Assembly: GCA_946480565.1 (NCBI GenBank)
Contig: CAMLKR010000084.1
Coordinates: 1-9,276, forward strand
From: an uncultured Arenimonas sp.
Lineage (GTDB): Bacteria; Pseudomonadota; Gammaproteobacteria; Xanthomonadales; Xanthomonadaceae
Direction: 5' to 3'
DNA: 9,276 bases
Below the pieces are notes generated by a model. The model was not told the DNA's origin. It made no database searches and was given only the letters and a program-made list of their open reading frames with translations. Below are positions 1 through 5,861 of the stretch, in pieces. The translations under genes and the position numbers were made by a program. Each line of letters starts with the position of its first letter. The first letter of the stretch is position 1.

Positions 1-60
1 AGCCGAGGGTCTCTTTCTGCGAAATAATAGGCTTCACTGAGCAGAAAGAGACCCTCGGCT
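1..60. repeat. Perfect 20-bp inverted repeat (large stem-loop), origin unknown
   Basis: Bases 1-20 and 41-60 are exact reverse complements, separated by a 20-base loop (21-40) that is markedly richer in A/T than the surrounding genome. A 20-bp uninterrupted stem is far longer than a usual intrinsic terminator stem, and no T-run follows it on the plus strand (the next bases are CCCCGGTG). On the minus strand any T-run would lie outside the window. The repeat may extend leftward beyond base 1. It could be a terminator for minus-strand transcription coming from aspS and the acetyltransferase gene, a member of a dispersed palindromic repeat family, a mobile-element end, or an assembly-edge artefact. 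The sequence alone does not decide. The palindrome itself is certain; its meaning is not. Confidence 0.9.
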
Positions 61-63
61 CCC

Positions 64-123
64 CGGTGATGATGGCGCCATCTCCAGGCACAAGCCTTCG
101 CTCCCGCGGTGATGCCGGCGCCA
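64..123. repeat. Two imperfect 17-nt direct repeats in the intergenic gap
   Basis: Bases 64-80 (CGGTGATGATGGCGCCA) and 107-123 (CGGTGATGCCGGCGCCA) match at 15 of 17 positions, with a 43-base period. The first copy overlaps the 12-base palindrome GATGGCGCCATC (71-82). Together with the inverted repeat at 1-60 they fill the gap left of the acetyltransferase gene. No convincing gene was seen in 1-163. These may be pieces of a dispersed repeat family or chance in GC-rich DNA. Confidence 0.45.
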
Positions 124-142
124 AGACCGACCAGAAGACTTC

Positions 143-159
143 GCTTCCGCAACGGAAGC
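143..159 (-). terminator. Candidate weak terminator hairpin after the acetyltransferase gene
   Basis: Read on the minus strand, GCTTCCG-TTG-CGGAAGC forms a 7-bp stem with a 3-base loop starting 5 bases past the TGA of the acetyltransferase gene. It is followed by GAAGTCTTCTGG, which contains only scattered T residues rather than a proper T-run. Alternative pairings with the neighbouring GGAAGCTTCC palindrome (167-176) are possible. Position favours a terminator; the weak T tract argues against an efficient one. Confidence 0.35.
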
Positions 160-163
160 CGCG

Positions 164-676
164 TCAGGAAGCTTCCCGCCGCAGGGTGAACTCGCGGTCC
201 ACCACGCGGCCGACCGGGAAGGTATGCTCGCCGACCTTGACGAAACCGTGGCGGGCGTAGAAACGCTGCGCGCCGAGGTTGTTCTCCCAGACGCCGATCC
301 ACAGCGTGCGCGGGCCGTCCGCCAACAGCCAGTCCATCGCCGCCTGGAACAGGCGCCCGCCCCAGCCGCCGTTCTGGAACGCGCTCAGCACGTACAGGCG
401 CTTGAGCTCGCCGTCGCCCGGCTGCACCGCCGGATTGGGCAGGCCGCAGGGGCCGGCCGCGGCGTGGCCGACGACCTCGCCCTCGTGCTCCAGGAACCAG
501 ACCGCATAACCCGGCGTCTCCAGGATCACGCGCTGGCGCTCGACCGCATAGGACTCGTCCAGGAAGGCCTGCAGGTCCTCGGCCGGGTACAGGTGGCCGA
601 AGGCCTCGACGAAGGTCTGCTCGGCGATGCGCGAAAGCGCCTCGGCGTCGGCGGGCGTGGCGCGGCGGATCTGCAC
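164..676 (-). CDS. GNAT-family N-acetyltransferase, PaiA-like
   Basis: A 170-residue single-domain GNAT acetyltransferase that would transfer acetyl from acetyl-CoA to an amine. Acetyl-CoA-binding motif A is visible at residues 91-110: strand LKRLYVL, then Q101-N-G-G104-W-G106, fitting Q/R-x-x-G-x-G/A. Motif B holds ENN (131-133) and the FY pair whose Tyr140 is the usual general acid. The N-terminal QTF..AF segment and C-terminal LWIGVWENN...FYARHGF..VGEHTF resemble Bacillus PaiA, a spermidine/spermine N1-acetyltransferase, so a polyamine substrate is a reasonable guess but unproven. The start is GTG at 676-674, 4 bp after the aspS stop, with only a weak upstream GAAGG about 12 bases away, so it is probably translated from the aspS message by coupling. 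The stop is TGA. The family is very likely; the substrate is uncertain. Confidence 0.88.
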   Translation of the reverse strand: MQIRRATPADAEALSRIAEQTFVEAFGHLYPAEDLQAFLDESYAVERQRVILETPGYAVWFLEHEGEVVGHAAAGPCGLPNPAVQPGDGELKRLYVLSAFQNGGWGGRLFQAAMDWLLADGPRTLWIGVWENNLGAQRFYARHGFVKVGEHTFPVGRVVDREFTLRREAS

Positions 677-680
677 CGGC

Positions 681-2444
681 TTATCCGGCCTTCGGCCGCA
701 CCATCACGTGCACCTCGGCCAGCTGCGCGTCCGGCACCGGCGAGGGCGCGCCGGTCATCAGGCACTGCGCGGTGGTGGTCTTCGGGAAGGCGATGACGTC
801 GCGGATGGACTCGGTGCCGGCCATCAGCGCGGCGATGCGGTCGATGCCGAAGGCGATGCCGCCGTGCGGCGGCGCGCCGAAACGCAGCGCATCGAGCAGG
901 AAGCCGAACTTCGCCTCGGCCTCCTCGGCGCCGATGCCCAGCAGCTCGAACACCGCGCTCTGCATGTCGCTGCGGTGGATGCGGATGGAGCCGCCGCCGA
1001 TCTCGTTGCCGTTGAGCACCATGTCGTAACCGCGCGAGACGGCCGTCTTCGCGTTGGCCTTCAGCTCGGCAATGTCGTCCACGGCCGGCGCGGTGAAGGG
1101 GTGGTGCAGCGCGACGTAGCGCTGCTCTTCCTCGTCCCAGTCGAACATCGGGAAATCGGTCACCCACAGCGGGCGCCAGCCCTCGGCGACCAGGTTGAAA
1201 TCCTTGCCGGCCTTCAGCCGCACCGCGCCCATGAAATCGCTGGTCCTGTTGTAGCCGCCGGCGCCGAAGAAGACGATGTCGCCCTTCTGCGCACCGGTCG
1301 CGGCCAGCAGCGCCGCGAAGGCGTCTTCGGCGAAGAACTTGGCCACCGGCGAATTCACCGCGCCGCTCTCGTCGATCTTGGCGTAGGCCAGGCCCTTGGC
1401 GCCGTACTTGGCGGCATGCGCGGCGTACTCGTCGATCTGCTTGCGGCTGAGCGCGGCGCCGCCCGGGATGCGCAGCGCGGCGACGCGGCCGTCCGGATCG
1501 TTGGCGGCGTCGGCGAAGACCTTGAAATCGCAGCCCTTCACGAGCTCGGCCACGTCCACCAATTCCAGCGGGTTGCGCAGGTCGGGCTTGTCGGAACCGA
1601 AGCGGCGCATCGCCTCCGCCCAGGTCAGGCGCGGGAACTGAGCGTCCAGCTCGACGCCGACCACTTCCTTGAAGATGGCGCGGATCATGCCTTCGACTTC
1701 GTCCTGCACGTCGCGCTCGCGCACCCAGGCGAACTCCATGTCCAGCTGGGTGAACTCGAGCTGGCGGTCGGCGCGCAGGGCCTCGTCGCGGAAGCAGCGG
1801 GCGATCTGGTAGTAGCGGTCGAAGCCGGCCACCATCAGGATCTGCTTGAACAGCTGCGGCGACTGCGGCAACGCGTAGAACTCGCCCGGATGCATGCGCG
1901 CCGGCACCAGGAAGTCGCGCGCGCCCTCCGGCGTGGCCTTGGTCAGGATCGGCGTCTCGATGTCCTGGAAGCCGCGCGCGTCGAGGAAACGGCGCAGCGC
2001 CTGCACCAGCTTGATGCGGGTGCGCATCATCTTCTGCATCTCGGGGCGGCGCAGGTCGAGGTAGCGGTATTTCAGGCGCACGTCCTCGCCGGCGTTCTCG
2101 TGGGCGTGGAAGGGCAGCGGCTCGGCCTTGTTCAGGACCTCGATCTGCGTCGCCAGCACCTCGACCCTGCCGGTGCGGATCTTGTCGTTCACCGAATGAC
2201 GGGCGCGCACGATGCCGGTGATGCGCAGGCAGTCCTCGTAACCCACCTTCGCGGCGGCGGCGACCACCGCGGCGTTGCCGGCGGCATCGGAGGGCTCGGC
2301 CACGACCTGGACGATGCCCTCGTGGTCGCGCAGGTCGATGAAGCACAGGCCGCCCAGATCGCGGGCGACATCGGCCCAGCCGCAAAGGGTGACGGTCTGG
2401 CCGATCATCGACTCGTCGACGAGGCCGCAGAAGTGGCTGCGCAT
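681..2444 (-). CDS. aspS: Aspartyl-tRNA synthetase (class II)
   Basis: This essential cytosolic enzyme charges tRNA-Asp with aspartate using ATP. The 587 residues match the usual bacterial AspRS length of about 590. Domain order is an N-terminal OB-fold anticodon-binding domain (about 1-105; VTLCGW and [14 protein letters not shown]), the class II core with motif 1 around [12 protein letters not shown], the flipping-loop region ending in [19 protein letters not shown], motif 2 with F218-R-D-E and [16 protein letters not shown], the bacterial GAD insertion, and motif 3 near the C-terminus (GGIAFGIDR, Arg536). The protein resembles Xanthomonas/Stenotrophomonas AspRS along its length. Residue 30 is Leu, as in E. 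coli, rather than the His of the non-discriminating Pseudomonas enzyme. The ATG start has GGAG five bases upstream and a good promoter about 50 bp away. The acetyltransferase gene follows after 4 bp, suggesting cotranscription. Confidence 0.98.
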   Translation of the reverse strand: MRSHFCGLVDESMIGQTVTLCGWADVARDLGGLCFIDLRDHEGIVQVVAEPSDAAGNAAVVAAAAKVGYEDCLRITGIVRARHSVNDKIRTGRVEVLATQIEVLNKAEPLPFHAHENAGEDVRLKYRYLDLRRPEMQKMMRTRIKLVQALRRFLDARGFQDIETPILTKATPEGARDFLVPARMHPGEFYALPQSPQLFKQILMVAGFDRYYQIARCFRDEALRADRQLEFTQLDMEFAWVRERDVQDEVEGMIRAIFKEVVGVELDAQFPRLTWAEAMRRFGSDKPDLRNPLELVDVAELVKGCDFKVFADAANDPDGRVAALRIPGGAALSRKQIDEYAAHAAKYGAKGLAYAKIDESGAVNSPVAKFFAEDAFAALLAATGAQKGDIVFFGAGGYNRTSDFMGAVRLKAGKDFNLVAEGWRPLWVTDFPMFDWDEEEQRYVALHHPFTAPAVDDIAELKANAKTAVSRGYDMVLNGNEIGGGSIRIHRSDMQSAVFELLGIGAEEAEAKFGFLLDALRFGAPPHGGIAFGIDRIAALMAGTESIRDVIAFPKTTTAQCLMTGAPSPVPDAQLAEVHVMVRPKAG

Positions 2445-2496
2445 GTTGACTCCGGAGGGGAAACGCCGGGCCCGGACGGGCGGCGGAAAGCGTTGG

Positions 2497-2526
2497 ATTT
2501 TAGGGCCCGGGCCGCCTGCGCCGCAA
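2497..2526 (-). promoter_or_regulatory. Candidate sigma70 promoter of aspS
   Basis: On the minus strand, TTGCGG (2526-2521) and TAAAAT (2502-2497) are separated by 18 bp and lie about 52 bases before the aspS ATG. This is the only AT-rich hexamer between the divergent genes reading toward aspS. The leader between this promoter and the GGAG ribosome-binding site is GC-rich and could fold, but no specific regulatory element was recognised in it. Confidence 0.55.
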
Positions 2527-2562
2527 ATCAGCCGCGGTCACGCCGGGTTGGCGCGGCGGCGC

Positions 2563-2568
2563 TATAGT
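2563..2568 (+). promoter_or_regulatory. Candidate -10 box of the DUF3011 gene
   Basis: TATAGT at 2563-2568, within GCTATAGTCGG, lies about 45 bases before the ATG at 2614 and stands out in a very GC-rich background. No good -35 element sits at the expected distance, so the promoter may be weak or activator-dependent. It is divergent from the aspS promoter. Confidence 0.4.
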
Positions 2569-2613
2569 CGGCCGGCGTCCGGTCCCAACCCCTTGCGGAA
2601 GAGGAGATTCGAG

Positions 2614-3345
2614 ATGTCCAGATCCTGGCTTGCGGCTTTGCTCACCCTGGGCCTGATGCTGGCGGCTCCCGCCGCGCCGGCCCAGGTCTCGCCCCGCTCC
2701 TATGCCCCCGAGGACCTGCGCCAGCTCTCGGTGCCGGACCGGATCCGGGTGCTCGAGGTCGAATACCGGGAAATTTCCGGCGGCCGCCCGCTGCCGCGCG
2801 ACCAGCGCGACTTCTACCTGGCCCAGATCGACTCGGGCTGGACCTTCAGCCGCATCAAGGCGGACATGGCGCAGTCCCTGGGCGGCAACCGCCCCGGCGG
2901 CGGCTGGGACGACGGCAACGCCTGGGGCGGCGGCAAGATCCGCTGCGACAGCAACGACCGCAAGTACCAGCAGTGCCCCACCAATTTCCGCGGCCGGGCC
3001 CGCGTATCGCGGCAGTTCTCCCGCGCCTCCTGCATCGAAGGCCGGCAGTGGGGCCAGCGCCCGGGCCTGATCTGGGTGAAGGACGGCTGCCGGGCCGAGT
3101 TCGTGGACACCGGCGGCAGCTGGGGCGGCGACTGGAACCGGCCGCCGCCGAACGACTACAGCGTCACCTGCAGCAGCGTGCACCAGGCCTACACCACCTG
3201 CGCCTGGAACAGCCGCTACGGCCGGCCGGTGCTGATCCAGCAGCTTTCCCGGGGCAATTGCATCGAGAACCGCACCTGGGGCTACCGCGGCAACCTGATC
3301 TGGGTGGACCGCGGCTGCCGGGCGCGTTTCGGCGTCCGTCGCTGA
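2614..3345 (+). CDS. Secreted protein with two DUF3011 repeats
   Basis: A 243-residue exported protein of unknown function. Residues 1-23 form a signal peptide: basic MSRSW, a Leu/Ala core, and cleavage probably after APA (21-23). Residues 28-90 form a charged, probably helical N-terminal region, followed by a Gly/Trp-rich linker. Two homologous units of about 55 residues follow, at 109-163 and 184-238, each with four cysteines at near-identical spacing (C111, C121, C140, C159; C186, C196, C215, C235). They share the pattern RxSCIExRxWGxRxGLIWVxxGCRAxF, which I recognise as DUF3011, a domain common in Xanthomonadaceae. Paired cysteines suggest disulfides in the periplasm or outside the cell. 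The ATG at 2614 was chosen because GAGGAG lies seven bases upstream and the signal peptide begins there. The frame is open further upstream but has no signal. Confidence 0.9.
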   Translation: MSRSWLAALLTLGLMLAAPAAPAQVSPRSYAPEDLRQLSVPDRIRVLEVEYREISGGRPLPRDQRDFYLAQIDSGWTFSRIKADMAQSLGGNRPGGGWDDGNAWGGGKIRCDSNDRKYQQCPTNFRGRARVSRQFSRASCIEGRQWGQRPGLIWVKDGCRAEFVDTGGSWGGDWNRPPPNDYSVTCSSVHQAYTTCAWNSRYGRPVLIQQLSRGNCIENRTWGYRGNLIWVDRGCRARFGVRR

Positions 3346-3366
3346 GAAGGGGGAACCGCCGAAAAC

Positions 3367-3392
3367 AGAAGGCCACCCGCGGGTGGCCTTCT
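3367..3392. terminator. Bidirectional intrinsic terminator between convergent genes
   Basis: A perfect 12-bp inverted repeat (3367-3378 AGAAGGCCACCC and 3381-3392) is separated by only two bases. On the plus strand the stem ends in CTTCTTTC, and on the minus strand it runs into CTTCTGTTTTC, giving T-rich tails in both directions. It lies 21 bases after the DUF3011 stop and 20 bases after the stop of the convergent lipoprotein gene, so it should end both transcripts. Confidence 0.88.
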
Positions 3393-3412
3393 TTCGGATG
3401 AGGCGGTAGCAC

Positions 3413-4102
3413 CTAAGGCTTGGCCGCTTCGCGGCCCCAGGCCGGCGGCGGCAGCGGCACCGGCCGGCCGAGGTCGAACTCGACCTGGAACAGGCGGCCG
3501 CCCGGCCGCGAAAGCTCGTAGAGGAAACGTTTCCCGGGCTCGATTTCCATCGCCCAGGTGTTGGTGACCGAGGCCGTCAGGCCCTCTCGCCCGAACATCG
3601 CCACCGACTCGGCGTCCACCGGAAAGGCCTGGCGGACCCGCGTGCCGGCATCGGCGGTGTCGCCGCCGTACATCGTCACCGCATCGGCGCTGCCATCGGC
3701 GTGGCGATGGTCGTGCTTCAGGCGCAGGCCGGTCGCCGTGCGGGTCAGCACCCAGGTGCGGGAGCGGTCGTCGCCGACGTGGAAGGGGATGCGGACCTGG
3801 TCGGCGCCGCAGTCGCGCACGTGCATCACCAGGGCCTTGCCGGCGAACGGATTGTCGGCGCTGGCCGGCTCGTCCACCACCACCCGGCCGGCGAAGGCCT
3901 GGCCACAGTGGCGAGACAAGGCCGCGAGGAAGGCGTCGGCGGGCGCCGGTGGATTGCCGGCGTCGTCCAGGCCGGGCGGTGGCAGCGGCTCGGCCAGGCC
4001 GGGGATGGTCGCGGGGGAAGACGAGGCCGGCGGCGCGCCGGCGCAGGCCGACAGCCCCAGGGCGATGACAAGCAGGATCGCGCGGAACGGGTGGGTTTGC
4101 AT
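3413..4102 (-). CDS. Lipoprotein of unknown function
   Basis: A 229-residue predicted lipoprotein. The signal peptide (Arg7, hydrophobic 8-18) ends in the lipobox L17-S-A-C20. Ala at +2 gives no inner-membrane retention signal, so the outer membrane is the likely destination. A Pro/Ala-rich tether (21-56) precedes a compact domain (about 57-215). This contains two further cysteines (C66, C98) that could form a disulfide, the stretch IPFHVGDDRSRTWVLTRT, a small histidine cluster (H130, H132, H134, in LKHDHRHADG) and a C-terminal LFQVEFDLGRP strand. I do not recognise a named family. Homologous hypothetical proteins probably occur in relatives, and the histidines and Asp residues do not form a motif I can assign. 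It starts 41 bp after fmdB on the same strand, probably in one transcript that ends at the hairpin at 3367-3392. The ATG has only an imperfect GGTAGGG-like ribosome site. Confidence 0.8.
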   Translation of the reverse strand: MQTHPFRAILLVIALGLSACAGAPPASSSPATIPGLAEPLPPPGLDDAGNPPAPADAFLAALSRHCGQAFAGRVVVDEPASADNPFAGKALVMHVRDCGADQVRIPFHVGDDRSRTWVLTRTATGLRLKHDHRHADGSADAVTMYGGDTADAGTRVRQAFPVDAESVAMFGREGLTASVTNTWAMEIEPGKRFLYELSRPGGRLFQVEFDLGRPVPLPPPAWGREAAKP

Positions 4103-4143
4103 GGACCGACCCTACCCCGCCCGGTCCGGGCGCGGCAACCGGA

Positions 4144-4440
4144 TCAGCCCGCAGGCTTGGGGTCCGCGGATTTGGCCGCAGGCGCCGATGCGGAGGCGGC
4201 GGGCGCGGCCTCGGTCTTGCCGCTGCCGCCGTCGGCGAGGTTGCGCTTCTTGTCGCCGTCCTTCTTGAAGTCGGTTTCGTACCAGCCGGCGCCGGCCAGC
4301 CGGAAGCTGGGGGCGGTCAGCTGACGGCCCACCGCCTCCGCGCCGCAGGACGGGCAGGTCGTCGGGTCGGGGTCGGACATCTTCTGCAGGCGGTCGAAGG
4401 TGTGCCCGCACTGGGAACATTCAAAGGCGTAGATGGGCAT
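4144..4440 (-). CDS. FmdB-family zinc-ribbon regulatory protein
   Basis: A 98-residue protein starting MPIYAFECSQCGHTFD, the hallmark of the FmdB/CxxC_CxxC_SSSS family. The zinc ribbon uses C8-x2-C11 and C29-x2-C32 and would bind one zinc ion. The conserved GAGWYETDFKK segment (50-60) follows. Beyond residue 70 the protein becomes a low-complexity Ala/Ser/Pro/Lys tail, which varies between species. FmdB was named as a putative regulator of formamidase genes in Methylophilus, but the family is widespread and its real role is unsettled. Small FmdB genes beside aspS are, from memory, common in Proteobacteria. Here the lipoprotein gene and the divergent DUF3011 gene lie between the two. The ATG at 4440 gives the canonical N-terminus, although no strong ribosome site is visible upstream. 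Confidence 0.92.
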   Translation of the reverse strand: MPIYAFECSQCGHTFDRLQKMSDPDPTTCPSCGAEAVGRQLTAPSFRLAGAGWYETDFKKDGDKKRNLADGGSGKTEAAPAASASAPAAKSADPKPAG

Positions 4441-4479
4441 GGGTCGCTTGGACGTCTGGGCGGCCGGGGCCGAGTGCGC

Positions 4480-4510
4480 GCATTAGTGGGTATGGCCCTT
4501 GCGAGTTCAA
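4480..4510 (-). promoter_or_regulatory. Weak candidate promoter for fmdB
   Basis: On the minus strand, TTGAAC (4510-4505) and TAATGC (4485-4480) are spaced by 19 bp and lie 40 bases before the fmdB ATG. The spacing is longer than ideal and the -10 match is partial. It is the best pair seen in this half of the 173-base gap between fmdB and the MFS gene. Confidence 0.3.
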
Positions 4511-4576
4511 GCCCGGAGTCCGGCGCGGTGGCCGGCAAGTGACTGAATTTAGGTGGATTTTTCAATAAGATCAATG

Positions 4577-4585
4577 TGTTACAAT
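4577..4585 (+). promoter_or_regulatory. Extended -10 promoter of the MFS-ggpPS operon
   Basis: TGTTACAAT (4577-4585) is an extended -10 element, TGn directly followed by TACAAT. Transcription would start near 4592 and give a leader of about 20 bases. No good -35 hexamer lies at 16-18 bp; the T-rich run at 4558-4562 is the nearest candidate. The surrounding 4541-4600 is conspicuously AT-rich for this genome. The S. rhizophila ggpPS gene is salt-induced, so this region is where a salt-responsive control would be expected, but I recognise no specific operator. Confidence 0.55.
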
Positions 4586-4613
4586 TTGCGGCCTGGAAAA
4601 AGCAGGACTTCTG

Positions 4614-5861
4614 ATGATCGCCGTGGTGCTGCCCCTGACCGCCCTGCTGGCGGGCGTGGCGCTGCTCCTCGCGGGCAGCGGCCTCCTGGGAACCCTGCTG
4701 GCCGTGCGCGGCGGGCTGGAGGGGTTCGACGAACAGACCCTGGGCCTGGTGATGTCCGGGTATTTCGCCGGGTTCTTCCTGGGCACCTATGCCGCGCCGC
4801 CGCTGATCCGCCGGATCGGCCACATCCGGGCGTTCGCCTTCTGCACGGGTCTTTGCGCCATTGCGGTGCTGCTGCATCCGCTGTGGGTGGATCCCTGGGC
4901 CTGGTTCTTCCTGCGCCTGGTCACCGGGGTGGGCCTGGTAGGGCTGTACACCGTGATCGAAAGCTGGCTCAACGCCCAGCCCGAGCGCGAACACCGCAGC
5001 CGCATCTTCGCGGTCTACATGGCGGTGAACCTGACGGCGCTGGCCGGCGGCCAGCTGCTGCTGGGCCTGGGCGTGGACCGGGGCTTCGCGCTGTTCAGCC
5101 TGGTCGCGATCCTGATCTGCGCGGCGGCGCTGCCGGTGACGCTGACCCGGTTGGCGCAGCCGAGTTTTCCGCCGACACCCCGGCTGGGCCTGGTGCGGCT
5201 GTACCGCACGGCTCCGGCCGCCGCGGCCAGCGCCGGGCTGTCCGGATTGGCGATGGGCGCGTTCTGGGGCCTGGCCCCGATCTATGCCGGACAACTTGGC
5301 CTGGACCGCAGCGGCATCGCCTGGTTCATGGTCGCCACCATCATGGGCGGCGCCCTGCTGCAGTGGCCGCTGGGCCGGCTGTCGGACCGGGTGGACCGGC
5401 GCATCGGGCTCGCCTTGGCCTGCGGGCTCGCGGGCGCGGTGGCGCTGGCCGCCGGTTCGGTCACGACCTGGTCGCCGCCGCTGCTGTTCGCGGCGTTTTT
5501 CGTCTACGGCGGCCTGGCGTTTTCGATCTATCCGATGAGCGTCGCGCACATGCTCGACACCCTGCCCACCGAGGACCTGCTGGCGGGCTGCAGCAGCCTG
5601 CTGCTGGTGCACGGCATCGGCGCGATGCTGGGCCCGGCGGTGGCGGGCCAGGCCATGAGCCGGTTCGGACCGCCGGCCCTGCCGCTCTATTTCGCCGCCG
5701 TGCTGGGCCTGTTGACGCTCTACCTGCTGCTGCGGCTGTCGGCGCACCGACGCGTCCGGCCGCATCCGGCCCAGTTCCACCCGATGCTGCGCACCACGCC
5801 GGGCGCGCTCGAGCTGCTGCCGGAAACCGGATCCGACCCACCCCGCAAGGAAGACCCTTGA
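4614..5861 (+). CDS. MFS transporter, YcaD-like, linked to glucosylglycerol synthesis
   Basis: A 415-residue inner-membrane carrier of the major facilitator superfamily with about twelve hydrophobic segments from residue 2 to 375 and a hydrophilic tail of 40 residues (376-415). Family marks include the loop 2-3 segment PLIRRIGHIRAF (63-74), the ESWLN segment after TM4 (116-120), YMAVNLTALAGGQLLLGL (135-152) and the loop 8-9 motif QWPLGRLSDRVDRR (250-263). These align with E. coli YcaD, itself without a firm substrate. The gene is the first of a coupled pair with ggpPS (stop TGA overlaps the next start). MFS genes are often linked to ggpPS in relatives, so transport or release of glucosylglycerol is a plausible inference, not shown. 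The ATG at 4614 is chosen because AGGA lies six bases upstream and TM1 begins immediately. Confidence 0.9.
   Translation: MIAVVLPLTALLAGVALLLAGSGLLGTLLAVRGGLEGFDEQTLGLVMSGYFAGFFLGTYAAPPLIRRIGHIRAFAFCTGLCAIAVLLHPLWVDPWAWFFLRLVTGVGLVGLYTVIESWLNAQPEREHRSRIFAVYMAVNLTALAGGQLLLGLGVDRGFALFSLVAILICAAALPVTLTRLAQPSFPPTPRLGLVRLYRTAPAAAASAGLSGLAMGAFWGLAPIYAGQLGLDRSGIAWFMVATIMGGALLQWPLGRLSDRVDRRIGLALACGLAGAVALAAGSVTTWSPPLLFAAFFVYGGLAFSIYPMSVAHMLDTLPTEDLLAGCSSLLLVHGIGAMLGPAVAGQAMSRFGPPALPLYFAAVLGLLTLYLLLRLSAHRRVRPHPAQFHPMLRTTPGALELLPETGSDPPRKEDP
5847..5860 (+). promoter_or_regulatory. Ribosome-binding site and TTG start that set the ggpPS N-terminus
   Basis: AAGGAAG begins at 5847, and its AAGGA core ends six bases before TTG at 5858-5860. 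The TTG overlaps the TGA of the MFS gene (5859-5861) as TTGA, a typical translational-coupling arrangement. The first in-frame ATG is at 6044 (codon 63), beyond the phosphatase nucleophile motif D23-x-D25-G-T, so an ATG-only start would remove the catalytic aspartate. Confidence 0.88.

Noticed and set aside
1..60. Integron attC site or CRISPR-like unit
   Set aside because: There are no attC core-type ends (GTTRRRY / RYYYAAC), no repeated spacers, and no integrase or cas gene in the window.
66..260. Small plus-strand gene of 64 codons left of the acetyltransferase
   Set aside because: It has no ribosome site, its composition is Arg/Ser-rich, and its second half is antisense to the acetyltransferase gene.
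2445..2496. T-box or other riboswitch in the aspS leader
   Set aside because: The leader is only about 50 bases and GC-rich, with no T-box sequence or terminator/antiterminator pair.
526..2567. Long open frames on both strands overlapping aspS
   Set aside because: The minus-strand frame is a shifted reading of aspS, and the plus-strand frame is antisense to it. Both give low-complexity Arg/Ala or His/Val-rich proteins with no motif.
2275..2613. Upstream extension of the DUF3011 protein into aspS
   Set aside because: The extension would overlap aspS and its promoter on the opposite strand and would bury the signal peptide. GAGGAG and ATG at 2614 explain the start.
4553..5857. Upstream extension of the ggpPS frame through the MFS gene
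   Set aside because: The frame merely lacks stops because of high GC. The MFS gene in the other frame has clear family motifs, and a ribosome site with TTG at 5858 marks the real start.
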